This document shows, in pieces, positions 45,441 to 58,200 of a stretch of DNA of 64,000 bases. The translations under genes and the position numbers were made by a program. The first letter of the stretch is position 1; each line of letters begins with the position of its first letter. The notes under the pieces are model-generated. The model made no database searches and was not told the origin of the DNA. It saw nothing but the letters and a program-made list of their open reading frames with translations. The DNA is from Megalonaias nervosa (taxonomy: Eukaryota; Mollusca; Bivalvia; Unionida; Unionidae): assembly GCA_016617855.1 (NCBI GenBank), contig JAECUM010004333.1, positions 1 to 64,000 of the forward strand, written 5' to 3'.

Positions 45441-46625
45441 ATATGTCTATAAACACCCCTGCCCTTTTTGTTGGTGCTAGAGGTGTGTGCTTGGATTGTA
45501 TATGTAGTGTATTTCAATAGTAGATCAAAATTTTAATATTACATTTTCTTCACCATTTTAACATTACCATTCCTGTTTGACCCCATAAACACTTTTGACT
45601 CTATAATATCATTCCTATGTTAAACCTATGGGCGCCTATATAATTATGATTTGACCCCCAAGTGCATCCAGCATGTTGGACCCCATATGACACTCCCCCA
45701 AGAGTCCCATACAGCTACTAGTATACAAATTTATTTCAATCTGCACATAGTTTTACTGTTGCCTTCTTTCGGAGGTTTTCCATTTTCTTCGCAAACACTG
45801 AATTTATTATTCTTAAGTTTGATGAAGTCTTTTCGAACTCATTGGTATTTTTTTATTTCTGTGTATCATTTTTAAATATCAGACTAAATTGTAGGTAACA
45901 CATTAGGTTTCTATAATATATCACATGTTTATCTTTGCTTTTCAACGTACACAGTAGTTTTGGAATCGTTGGCCTAGCAGCCTTGCTATCATTGACTAGT
46001 TTTATTGCAACTCTTATTAAAAATTTTCATCTAGAATTCACTTCTCTGTGAAGGCAAGCGAAATTAAAAGTTGTGTGGAACGTCGAGTAGAAAGTCTGAA
46101 AGGGCAACATTTTATGTCTTGGAGGGATAGTTGATACGGGTCAGTATGCCTCCAGTACGACTAAACCTATTTTCGCTTCTGCTGACCTTAAACAGATTCC
46201 CAAGGCCAATGGATGAATTCTATGTGTATGATATCCTGCAAAGCATTTGTGATGACAAATGATTTCATTTTTTATGTGGAGAGCATCAAGGGAAGCAATA
46301 CTAGTCACGGTGAAACGTGTCGGTGTTTAGTAATCAATATATGGGGAATTTTATGACGAGCGATACCAGTCGCGGGGAAACATGCCAGTGTTAGCAACCG
46401 GCTCATGTGTGAGGCAATTTATGACAAGGTGACAAAGTAACTATAGAGCTTATATAATAACTTTGATATCTCAAATAAACATTTGAATGGAAGTTAGTTT
46501 TTGTGTACTGAAGCATTAAGTCGGAAAAATTTTAACATTTTTACACGATTAGTAAGGAGCTTCTCATTCCAACGAGGCTGAGCAGAACTTAAGGAAAAAA
46601 GCAAAACTGATGCAATAGCATCGTC

Positions 46626-46696
46626 GCTAGCGAAGGTTCCGATATGTTAACCCTATCTACAGTAGATAAGGTTACCATATCAGAACCTTGGCTAGC
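46626..46696. repeat. 71-bp near-perfect hairpin
   Basis: Two 35-nt arms (46626-46660 and 46662-46696) match at about 31 positions around a single-base centre. The left arm starts GCTAGCGAAGGTTCCGATAT. GATGCAATAGC occurs as a direct repeat just outside both arms. It may be a foldback MITE or a microRNA-type hairpin. Confidence 0.8.
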
Positions 46697-47097
46697 GAAG
46701 ATGATGCAATAGCGTCTTTTCTATTTTTGTACATATGTTTCTGACAAGGCCAGTGTAAGCCCAGTACCACGAAATTAAAAAGTCATTCAATGACATTGAA
46801 ATTTGAGTTAAGGTCACCAAAAGCTAAATAGATATTGAACGAACATCCTCTCCCGGCATCTGCATATCAAATAAATTTTGTACAATCAAACCATATTGAA
46901 AATATTTTTCTATTAAGCTGATGTCCTTCAACTAAAAACAAAAGCATTGCCGCGTGACCTTAAAGAAAGATCATTCTCCAGAACCTAATCAGGTCATGGT
47001 ATTCAATTAACATATCTAGATATTAATTTGGGACGGTCAATACAAAAACTTACATGTATCCGTCCCGTATCCTTCCTCCACTCTCCAATCCGTCCCT

Positions 47098-47138
47098 CCG
47101 CGCGCGCGCATCCGTGTGTGTGTGTGTGTGTGTGTGTG
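47098..47138. repeat. (CG)n(TG)n microsatellite
   Basis: Short CG run, then about 11 TG units. Confidence 0.9.
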
Positions 47139-47811
47139 AACACAGTACAAATGGACCAGTATTATCGGCACAATATGACTAATTTACTGTTTCCATCACT
47201 GATATTTTCATTTGCATATTTTGTATTTTTTATTATAGTGTCGCTCTTTTCTTTGGTTTGTAATTATTGGTGTTGTGATGTTATCACTGTTCAAAACTGA
47301 TGATCACGTGTTTGGTTAATATTAGTGGTGGTGATAATTGAAGCTAATATTTTTTTATCCTTGCTGACGTTGCTACTAAAAAGTGGGGATAGAATTCGTA
47401 ATTACCAGAATATCTTCTTTACGTAGAGTTCTCTACTGCAATAATTACAGAAGATTCGAATAGATGTCACTACATTAGACTAGAATGAGCATCTCAGTGA
47501 GTCGCTGTAAAGAAATGCGCGTGCGGATAAGCATACAAAGTATATAATAGCCAAGCTTATTGATTTGCTCTTTTGAAACCCATATTTCAGAACAAGATGT
47601 GAAATTAAGTTAGCTGTATTTAAATCTTGCTTGACAGTTCAGTAGTTGTGAAATATTATTAAAATACCTGCTGTGTTTAGCTTTCTTGTTTTCTTTCTTC
47701 ATGGCAGATTTAATACCTTTTATACAAATAATACACTTTTCAGCATAAAAACGAGGAGATTGACAAATGTCAAAATGCATTGGGTTAAGGTATATGATTG
47801 TGATCATTATG

Positions 47812-47818
<7 letters not shown>

Positions 47819-47842
<24 letters not shown>
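47819..47842. repeat. (GA)n microsatellite
   Basis: About 12 GA units. Confidence 0.9.
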
Positions 47843-47843
<1 letters not shown>

Positions 47844-48039
47844 ACACCCGACTTGTCACTATCACATGTCACATGCGTCTCACTCTTATGTTATCAGAAG
47901 GTTGCTATAGCAGTTGGGGGGGGGGGGAGAGAGGCAAACGGTAATTATCATTAGCCCACAGGTTACTATGCGGGGTATTGGTGGTGGTGGTGGTGGGGAC
48001 AAACGGTAAATCATTATGTTACATTTGTCCATAGGTTTA

Positions 48040-48700
48040 AAATAAGAATCGTATTATAAGGACAACAGAGATTATAAGGACAAACGGTAAGACTGTTGCA
48101 AGTGGCTGACCTCAATTGGGGTTACGTAGTAACGTTGTTAGAGTTGACCTCAATATACGCCACTATATGATTGTATGGGAAATCCTATATTAAATTTGTC
48201 TATAAGTTTAACATGGGAATGCTATTATAGGGATAGAGGAATTTATAGGGACAAAAGAGGTTATGGGGACAAAAGCGTTTATAGGTACAAAGGCAATCTG
48301 ATTAAAACCAGATCTCCACCGTCCTATGAGAAGATCTGACAGCGACCCCTTAGGGGTCATGTTCTGATGATCTATGTTATTACCATAATCGCTAATTTGT
48401 CAGCCAATCAGATGAAGCCTTACATCTTCGCGTTTGGGGGATTGAAAAGTACGGCTGAATAGCAACAAATGTGTGCCAAACGATTTGATTCCTTTCAGAT
48501 TCCTGAAAGCTGCATTTCATTTGGCTACTTCAAAGGTCACCAGAACATGGCCCCCTAAGCGGTCGCTGTCACATCTTCAGGTAGGACAATGGTGATCTGA
48601 TTTTAATCAGACTGGGGACAAAGGCTTTATGGGGACAAAGGTATTTTTGGGAACAAAAGCGTTTATAGGACAAGGGAAAATTTCAACTTTGTGACTGTTA
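48040..48700. repeat. ~18-bp degenerate repeat field (TTATAGGGACAAAAG)
   Basis: Variants of TTATAGGGACAAAAG recur on both sides of the MITE at 48297-48611, so the MITE landed inside an existing repeat. Confidence 0.7.
48297..48611. mobile_element. 315-bp MITE with ~65-bp terminal inverted repeats
   Basis: The left end begins TCTGATTAAAACCAGATC. The right end in reverse complement begins TCTGATTAAAATCAGATC. Both arms continue through GTCCTA and GACAGCGACC to a GGGG-CATGTTC segment. There is no ORF inside. A target duplication is not obvious. Confidence 0.85.
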
Positions 48701-48949
48701 TAGTCCCTTTTCATGTTAAAAAAAAAAAAAGTATGGGGACACACGGGAAATATAATGTTAACAATTTTAGACACTATTCAACACACGCTTATTTGAGTAC
48801 TATCCAGCACCCGCTTTTTGATTACTACAGAATGTTTTTATGGGTATACGGGAATTTGACCTGACAAAAAAAAAGTTCAATGGGTCGAAGTTTTATAGGG
48901 GTCTACGAGAATTTAACGTAGGAATATTTATCTATATCCAGTACTTAGC

Positions 48950-49385
48950 TATCTACTATCCAATTCCTTTGTAATCTACTATCCAAAACCCCAAACACAC
49001 TATCCAAAATGCCTTGTGTAGTGTCAAAATTCCCAAACCTACTATCAGACAATAAGGTTTGATGCAAAACAAGAAAAGAAATCGCACAAACATATTATCC
49101 AATACACCACTGATACTATCCAAGACTCTATACACACTATCCAAAACGCTTTGTTGTGTCTGAAAACCCACGCCAACTATCAGAAGAAAAGAGTATGATT
49201 TAAAGAATATGACGAATTCGCACAAACATATTATCCAGTATCAAACACCTACTTTTAATCTACTATCCAACAACCACTTATATATGTACTCTTGACGATG
49301 TTGTCTTACAAAATATTTCTTCCCATATCCACCGTACTATCCAACACTATCAACAACCCACTTTTTACATAATGTCCAGCACTCT
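48950..49385. repeat. ~128-bp repeat rich in ACTATCCAA
   Basis: The word ACTATCCAA/CATATTATCCA recurs more than ten times. CGCACAAACATATTATCCA appears at about 49082 and 49210, giving a ~128-bp longer period. Confidence 0.7.
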
Positions 49386-51179
49386 GTGTGGGACATCCAG
49401 ACCCATAAACTTACCAACCAACGAAAAGGGTAGGAATGCTTAACATACATTATACACACAAAGCAACAATTACATAAGAGTGGCTGGATATAAAATAAGG
49501 AGAATAAATATAGACACACTATCAAATGCAAACAAGGGTGGATGGCAAACCTGGCGAACGCGCCGCGTTATATGGGAAACCACGCATGGGAAAGAAAATC
49601 CATCCCTTTCGGCTTCAGATGTGAAAGAAAACATGACCAAGATCGACCAAGACAATGCTAGACGGCATATCCAAAATGAATTTTTGGTTTACCTAAATTA
49701 TTATTTATTATTAGCCACGCTAACTGAAACAGCATATATTAAGACGAAGGATTGGGGCACGTCCCGTCCTCTTTATTTACAAATACCAAAAATACATTAA
49801 ACATGAACGTATTTACAAGGTTAACGACGTTGTGAAATCAAATTTGACTTCCAATGATCTCAGGCACTGTCGTTTTGTCGTTGATATCCACTACATGTCT
49901 GTAGTAAAGAAAATAGATATAATGTTCACAAAACCATTATTTTAGTGTATCAGTATTTCTAGAGTACGGTCAAAACAAGTCATTAAATGTTTTAAGGGAT
50001 ATCCAAAACTGCATTAGCGAAAAATATACACACAATATTGTCCACATAGCATGCAATTTGATCCTTGTAATTTTACATTATTGAATTGATTCGATACAGC
50101 ATTTCTTTTCATCAAGTCAGTGGTGTATTTCAGCGAAGGTGATTCGTAGGAATCAAAATATTGTGCACACTGTGATCGTTTTGAAAGTAAACGGCTACTC
50201 AATGGATTTCTGATTGATGAAATCTTAAGACAAATTAACAATTCTATTAATATAAATACAACCTGATTTTCTTTGCTAATGCATCTTATTCACAGTTGAA
50301 TTTTTCAATACAGGATAATATTTTATATTTTATGTTGATATGTTCACAGATGCTTGTGCAAATGTTCCGGGCTTGAAACTATGATTCTTGGAATCACATC
50401 ATTCTATAGTGTCAAGCAAAATGTATTACATCGTGTTGTTTATGCTGTATATATCGTACATAGAAGGTAGAAGGCCTCGAGTTATATTAGTTCTGTAACT
50501 AGCTGAGTTAACACTCTTTTAAAGTCTTTATTATTAGTAATGCTGAGCGTCCCATGTAAGTAGCATTTAATAAAAATTTTAAGTTTATTTCCGTTTAGTG
50601 GAGGATCTTCCTTATATTTTAGTACATCCAGATACATCAAAAGCTGCTGCGTGGGGTTGGGGATGGGGAGTGGATTGGAGTAAGAAGGTTATATTCGCCT
50701 GAATCCTTCAGTCATAGCCTTTTGGAAGTGAATATATTTTACTTGTTCATGGACACTTTAAAATCGCACGCTAAGCACGAATTGATACGCGGACATGAAA
50801 CATCGATTGTAAACACAGATATCGTAGTTTAAAATCACTCGAGTCAAGTAGTTCTCAACCTTGGTGGCCTTGAAACTAGATGAACTCATGGGATTTCTCT
50901 CGGGACAATTCTATCTTCGGACTATACACAGTTTGAGGGAAGATGATGTAATCGTTGTTATAAAAATGACATCAGGAATAAACATCATTATTTACTCATT
51001 TGTTCCAAAATTCACAAAGAAGGAATCAATTTTCTAAAACCATTCTATTTACCTGAAACACTCAATTGCGAAATTGCGAACCTACACCAATAATAAAAAT
51101 TGGTTACTCTAATAATGAATACCGTATCATAAACTGTGTGTTATTTGTGGAATTGGAAACAATGTCACCCTGAATCCCA
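49386..51179. other. No gene recognised
   Basis: A 106-codon plus ORF at 49480-49800 overlaps a minus ORF and has no motif. The rest is AT-rich without repeats I can see. Confidence 0.4.
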
Positions 51180-51680
51180 GCCGTTTTTTGTTTGCAGAAG
51201 ATCTAGATCTGCTATCTTCCAGTAAGGAAGGTCTCCATAATGCAATAAACATTGCTGGATGTGTATATATTTAGCTAATGTAATATTTGGTACTATGAAC
51301 CAATTTATGTTAAAGGCTAATAAATGTAATAAATCTTTATATTTTAAGAATATCTAATTAACATTCCTGAAAGAGACTATAAACATTTATTATATATTAA
51401 CAAATATCTCCACGAGATGTATTATATCAACGCTTCATTAGAAAAATTTACAGTTTTAATATATTCAGAAAACAAGCTTTATTACAAACGTTTCATAATT
51501 TTTGTATTTTGCTTTTAGACTAAGAGATGAGCTGTTAAAAAGTATCAATATCAACACCAACACAAATGTATTTTACTATACTGTTTATGGCACGCTGTGT
51601 CTTATACTCTGATTATTATGTTATGCAGTATGGGTCGGAGGCCTAAAGTACTAAATAAACTTTCTGTTCTGTTCTGTTAT
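51180..51680 (+). pseudogene. Decayed LINE reverse-transcriptase fragment
   Basis: At 51183 the frame reads RFLFAEDLDLLSSSKEGLHN, the FADD-motif region with one catalytic Asp changed to Glu. An MQYGSEA stretch near 51625 resembles the later YGSE motif of Jockey/CR1-type LINEs. The text then ends in TTTCTGTTCTGTTCTG, a typical short-repeat 3' tail. Stops occur between the two motifs. Confidence 0.65.
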
Positions 51681-51867
51681 AATTCTACGGATGGTATGGA
51701 ATTTCCAAGTACTTTATTTGCAAATATATGTTATAAACAAAATCAAGATGACAGCAGCAACTATATGTGGATAAAATCGGGCGAAAACTAAGGAATAAAT
51801 GCAGGATTCACTTTAAATTTTGATTCTCTATTAAAAACTGTATAGAAATACAATGGAAACTCAGTAC

Positions 51868-52060
51868 ATTATAATATTTGTGTTGTGTGCTTATCAGTAC
51901 ATTGTAACATTTGTACTATACGCTGTATCAGTACATTGTAACATTTGTACTATGTGCTTATCAGTACATTGTAACATTTGTACTATGCACTTTATCAGTA
52001 TAATATTTGTATTGTCTGCTTATCACTACATTGTAATATTTTGTATTGTGTGCTTATTGT
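51868..52060. repeat. Outlying copies of the 33-bp repeat
   Basis: Five or six diverged copies of GCTTATCAGTACATTGTAAC plus ATTTGTACTATGT, about 1.1 kb before the main array. Confidence 0.85.
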
Positions 52061-52080
52061 ATTATTATTAATATTATTAT

Positions 52081-52145
52081 TATTAGTAGTAGTAGTAGTA
52101 GTAGTAGTAGCAGTAGTAGTAGTAGTGGTGGTAGTAGTAGTAGTA
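52081..52145. repeat. (TAG)n microsatellite
   Basis: About 21 TAG units with a few CAG/TGG variants. Confidence 0.95.
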
Positions 52146-52234
52146 AATTGTAATAGTTGCATTGTGTGTTTATGAATATATTGCAATATTGGTATCGTTA
52201 GCTGATCAGCACAATATAATATTTGTACTGTCAT

Positions 52235-53125
52235 ATATTTTTTCCTCCATGGTTATGTTATACATAATTGTATTTTGGACTTGACCTTGTCCATAATCAA
52301 GTCGATTGTCCACCTGACCAGTAACTTTTGTTTTGGTAAACAAATAATACATAGTTAATATTTCCCTAGGAATGTGAGTTAAATATTAGGATCATTATCA
52401 ATAGAAGTAAACAAATTTATTTGGGTATGGATCTAGGATATTGGTATTTCCCATTTAAAAAAAAAAAAAACTTGCCCACCTGATTTTTACAACATCCTTT
52501 TTATAATTCCAGTAACAGATTATATCTTGTAAACAGCCTGGAATGTTCTAGAATAGAAAGTTCCATCAAGTCATAGTATTTTCAGAAAATGCTAATTGTG
52601 ACCTAGGTCATGTAATGGGTTTTATAATCTTGTTTATCTAGAAATTACTCGTTCTTGCAGTATGATCTAGATTTAGAATCATTTGTATTGCTGTGTTCAG
52701 TTTGATTTGGAATTATTTATTCAAATTCTTTTCACTGGAAATGCAAGGTGCTCTTCAATAATATTCTTGGACAGAGATATTAACTTGTAATTATGGTGAA
52801 TTCAGACAACGGTATCTTGTATTATACTATTGTGACTAATTGGAAGACTGTTAGCACATCATCAATTGTACATTAGTGCATTCAAGACTACAGGCACATC
52901 AACACACTGGATCTTATTTGGAATACTACTGGAATTTAATTAGAGACTTTATTCATTAGGGCCAGTTCTGATAGAACTTTTTGGACTATTTGGGATTTAA
53001 TTTACAATACTGAAAGTTCTATTTACATTTTCACTTTGTATTCTAGGGAAATTGATTATTCGTTGAACTTTACAAAATTTGTTGGTTTGTCGCTCTTTTC
53101 TATTACTTAGCTTAAGACTATAGTA
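52235..53125. other. Unique AT-rich spacer between the two 33-bp repeat blocks
   Basis: No ORF or family motif seen. Confidence 0.4.
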
Positions 53126-53129
53126 CTTG

Positions 53130-55280
53130 GTGCTTATTAGCACATTGTAATATCTGTATTGTGTGCTTATCAGTACATTGTAATATCTGGATTATGTGCT
53201 TATCAGTACAGTATAATATCTGGATTATGTGCTTATCAGTACAGTGTAATATCTGTTGTGTGCTTATCAGTGCATTATAATATTTGTATTATGTGCTTAT
53301 CAGTACATTGTAATAGTTGTATTGTGTGCTTATCAGGGCATTGTAATATCTCTATTATGTGCTTATCAGTACATTGTAATAGCTGTATGCTGTGTTTATC
53401 AGTATATTGTAATATCTGGATTATGTGCTTATCAGTACAGTGTAATATCTGTATTATGTGCTTATCAGTACATTGTAATAGTTGTAATATGTGCTTATCA
53501 GAACATTGTAATATAGGTACTTTATGCTTATCAGTACATTGTAATAGTTGCATTATTTGCTTATCAGTACATTGTAATATCTGTATTATTTGCTTATCAG
53601 TACATTGTAATAGTTGTATTCTGTGCTTAACAGTACATTGTAATATCTGTATTGTGTGCTTATCAGTACAGTGTAAAATCTGTGTTCTGTGGTTACCAGT
53701 GCATTGTAATATCTATATTATTTGCTTATCAGTTCATTGTAATACCTGTATTATGTGCTTATCAGTACATTGTAATAGATGTAATATTTGCTTATGAGCA
53801 CATTGTAATACAGGTACTTTATGCATATTAGTACATTGTAATTGTTGCATTATTTGCTTATCAGTACATTGTAATATCTGTATTATTTGCTTATCAGTAC
53901 ATTGTAATAGTTGTATTCTGTGCTTAATAGTACATTGTAATATCTGTATTCTGTGCTTATCAGTACAGTGGAATATCTGTATTCTGTGCTTATCAGTACA
54001 TTGTAATATCTGTAATGTGTGCTTATCAGTACATTGTAACACCTGTATTCTGTGCTTATCAGTACATTGTAATATCTGTATTATGTACTTATCAGTACAG
54101 TGTAATATCTGGATTATGTGCTTATCAGTACATTGTAATAGTTGTATTGTGTGCTTATCAGAGCATTGTAATATCTGTACTATGTGCTTATCAGTACATT
54201 GTAATATCTGTATTCTGTGTTTATCAGTACATTGTAATATCTTGATTTTATGCTTATCAGTACAGTGTAACATCTGGATTACGTGCTTATCAGTACAGTG
54301 TAATATCTGTATTGTGTGCTTATCAGGGCATTGTAATATCTGTATAATGTGCTTATCAGTACATTGTAATAGTTGTATTGCATGCTTATCAGTGCATTTT
54401 AATATCTCTATTATTTGCTTATCAGTACAGTGTAATAGCTGTATGCTGTGTTTATCAGTACATTGTAATATCTGGATTATGTACTTATCAGTACATTGTA
54501 ATATCTGTATTATGTGCTTATCAGTATATTGTAATATCTGTATTATGTGCTTATCAGTACATTGCAATAGTTGTAACATGTGCTTATCAGTACATTGTAA
54601 TGTAGATACTTTATGCTTATCAGTGCATTGTAATAGTTGCATTATTTGCTCATCAGTACATTGCAATATCTGTATTATTTGCTTATCAGTACATTGTAAT
54701 AGTTGTATTCTGTGCTTAACAGTACATTGTAATATCTGTATTGTGTGCCTAACAGTACAATGTAATATATGTATTCTGTGGTTATCAGTGCATTGTAATA
54801 TCTATATTATTTGCTTATCAGTACATTGTGATACCTGTATTATGCGCTTATCAGAACATTGTAATAGTTGTAATATTTGCTTATCAGTACTTTGTAATAT
54901 AGGTACTTTATGCTTATTAGTACACTGTAGTAGTTGCATTATTTGCTTATCGGTACATTGTAATATCTGTATTATTTGCTTATCAGTACATTGTAATAGT
55001 TGTATTCTGTGCTTAACAGTACATTGTAATATCTGTTTTCTGTGCTTATCAGTACAGTGTAATATCTGTATTCTGTGGTTATCAGTGCATTGTAATATCT
55101 GTGTTATTTTTTTATCAGTACATTGTAATATAGGTACTATATGCTTATCAGTACTGTGTAATATTTGTATTATGTGCTTATCAGTACATTGTAATATCTG
55201 CACTATGTGGTTATCAGTACATTGTAATATTTGCATTATGTGCTTATCAGTACATTGTAATATCTGTATTGTGTGCTTAG
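53130..55280. repeat. 33-bp satellite-like array, ~65 copies
   Basis: The unit is GTGCTTATCAGTACATTGTA plus ATATCTGTATTAT. Marker variants with GGTAC (53516, 53813, 54902, 55133) and GATAC (54605) are spaced 297, 792, 297 and 231 bp, all exact multiples of 33. So there is a 9-unit higher-order repeat and almost no indels. Because 33 is a multiple of 3, both strands stay open: plus ORFs 53159-53797 and 54017-55294 (repeat CLSVHCNICIM) and a minus ORF 54666-53734 (repeat CTDKHIIQILQ). I regard these as products of the period rather than genes. Confidence 0.95.
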
Positions 55281-55294
55281 GCCTTTGCTTTTAA

Positions 55295-58200
55295 AAAATC
55301 ATATTCAGAATACTTATATGTTTTAAATTATTTGTCTTTTTTATTTTTGCATGCGTTCATTTACATTCAGTTGCCATGTATGGTGTGATACAAAAGACAA
55401 CAATTATTATTCCTATTATCAGATGGTCATTCTCCGCTCTCTTTGGCATATACATGTCTTGCGGTGTCGATATTCTAAACCAGGTCGATGCCAGTTTGAC
55501 AACAAATATGGACACAAAGGCGGCCATATTGAAAATTCTTGCGGCTCCCTTCCATGGAATCAGGTCACAATTAATAGTTCCGGTTCAGTACCCACGAATA
55601 TAGTCCCAGTTTATTTCTAGAGCATTTTTTCCTGTCTCCGTTTGGTGGTGACAAAAGAGTTAGATTTAGGCATTCTTGGTATGGATTTAAAGGCAATTGT
55701 TTATTCTTTAGAATATGAGCTTATGGTGTGGTTGTCTGTGTGTGTTTCGGCGACAGTGTACAGTGAGTAATAAGGTCTTGGTGATGATCCAGAAGTGAAA
55801 TCTATGTTCCGTTGCAAGCTGGTTTGTTTACAGTCCAGCCTTTCACAAAAATGTCGTTGAACCTTTGACAAGAACTTCACCGTGAAGTCATCTTTGAAGG
55901 TATTATAGATTAACATATGATTTGTATTGATTGTCACACAGTGGAAAGTTCAGTACCGAGAAACAAATGTAAAGAATATATAGTAAAATTAATTGTGTTC
56001 TATGTCCTTCCACGACCATTGGGAGGATGGTTATAAAACAGTGTACATGTTTACCATGAGGTCTATAATATGAATGGACGTCCTTTATGAATGGACGCCC
56101 CTTTTGTTACTTTAGCTGACGTTTTAAATCTTGTTTACTTCTTTTTCTCTTGCACGGTACACAAATAAGTTGCAAAGCGTTTTTCACGAAAACTGTTGTG
56201 TTCTTGTTGATGATAAAAACGAAAATTTCACAGATCTATCTTAAATGTGACGTCACATAAATTCAAACATCTGCGTATTGTCTTTGTTCAAAATTAACCG
56301 TGATAATGGCTGTGGAATCATTCTCATCGAGTTTGAGATGGCTTTAAAAACAAAATAAGCCTCTATGTTAGATTGGGTCGCTGCGGTGGCCCGGCCCTAT
56401 AACCTTGGTGCTAGATATTGGAGTAAAGTAATTTCTTGTTTCACATTTTTCTTGTATCGCATAATGAATAACGAACATCGGTTAACTGACCGCGTGACTT
56501 GCCTAACAGTCATAGCTGACGTTTAATTTTGCAACAGCTCCATGTTATTAACGACAACTACATCAATAACCCATCCGATTGAACAACGGTCCTTTCGTTT
56601 GGTGCTTGCGTGCATATTCTACATTTCCTTTTCTGAAGTGATTGTTTGTATACTGATACATCTCTTTTTTTAAATCTTTATACACAATGAAATAAAATTT
56701 GCATACAGTGTGGTAACAATATCGAAGGTTAAAGTAGTGTTATTATTACTACATTGTTAGATGTGAGCCATCGTGTAGAAACAGTGACACGAAAGAAACA
56801 TTGCTGCTGTGATGAATTTTTGCGAAACATTAGCTAACGGGTCCGTTTAACTAATGGTTTCTTACATTAGATATCTATATGAGATATCACATGTCATAAC
56901 TAATATTTCTCAGCTGATAAATATGATAATTCCTTTGTTAAAACGTATACATGGTATAGGGAATTATAAAATATACATGATATATAAAGTATCTCATTTT
57001 TAAAACTATATCTTTTCTTTACATGTACAAGATATCAGAAATAGTAAAGAAGATTTACAATAATTTATGATATATATTTTCGTTAAATGCATCTGTCAGA
57101 TATTATATAGTAGATCTGCTATCTTTGCGAATTTTACATCTGACCTAATTTAAACCATAACTTGTTCCTCATACGATCTTTTTCTGTGTGTAATCGGATT
57201 AATTATATACCTCTATATGCATATTTAAAAACAAGATATCGCAAAGCAGTTGTATGTAGAATCAAATATTTTATATACTATATCAGTTTTTAAGACACAA
57301 GATAATACATTAAAAATCAATCAGAATTTCGATTATATTAAGGACTGTCTTTTGGTTTGATTTGGGGAGGGGGGGCTCTTGTTTTAGAACAATGTATCTC
57401 AGGTACAAGAAAAAAAAAAAAAACATCTACCGTAGTTATTTTGAAAATCAACAAAACTTCTGAACTTTGAAAATATTGGAATTTCTAAGCATAGTAATAA
57501 GAATTATTTTACATTTTCTTGTGATTGGTTGCTTTTGTTTTAAGGTGAATTTTGTGAAATACTCCAAGAAATCCAGAACAAAGACGAGGGATGGGGTGGA
57601 AGATTGATAAATAACATTCGTTCATCAATCCTCTTCCCGCCTGAAGCTTGATTGTGTTTCAATTTAAACCCTATTGAAGACAAGGTCTTAAGAGTTCCAC
57701 ACCTCAGTATTTAGTCAAGGTCATGGGAGACGTCATCTGGCACTGATTGGCGAAACGAGTGCTACTCACGAACTCCAACCAAATAATAGTGGGCGCAGAA
57801 CAAGGACGAGTTCAAATAGCACGTGTGACAATGTTTTGGTGACCATGAATTTAATTTAAACCAGATTTATTTTCCAGAAACATTCTCATATGTAATCACA
57901 AACATATGATTTTGGGGTAATAAGCAGAAAGCATGGGCTTATTATAGCACTGTCTCCAAAAACAGTAACAAAAATATAACACCATAAATCGGGATGCTGG
58001 TACAAGTGGTTCTAAAGGAAAAGTACAACTAACACACAAACATAAAACAGAACAAAGAATAAGAACTAAATAATACGATTAAAAATGTTGCAAGTTAAAT
58101 CAATTACTTTATTTCAGTCTATTAGTCATTCTAATGAAATTTACAGGCAAAAATATTTCCGCATTATATTCTATAGATAGCATAGGGTTGACAAATAATA

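Larger units (their letters stand above)
45441..48030. other. No gene recognised
   Basis: Apart from the hairpin at 46626-46696 and two microsatellites I see only AT-rich unique sequence. Two related ~35-bp phrases around 46300 and 46360 (AGTCACGGTGAAAC, AGTCGCGGGGAAAC) suggest a local duplication. Confidence 0.4.

Noticed and set aside
46295..46395. GAAAC-containing repeated phrase suggesting a hammerhead ribozyme
   Set aside because: The required CTGATGA half of the core is absent on either side.
53734..55294. Long ORFs (310 and 425 codons) on opposite strands
   Set aside because: Both are forced open by the 33-bp period of the array; kept only as a repeat and a finding.
55351..55620. Two overlapping ORFs (89 and 75 codons)
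   Set aside because: No recognisable domain in either frame and no clear splice or start context.
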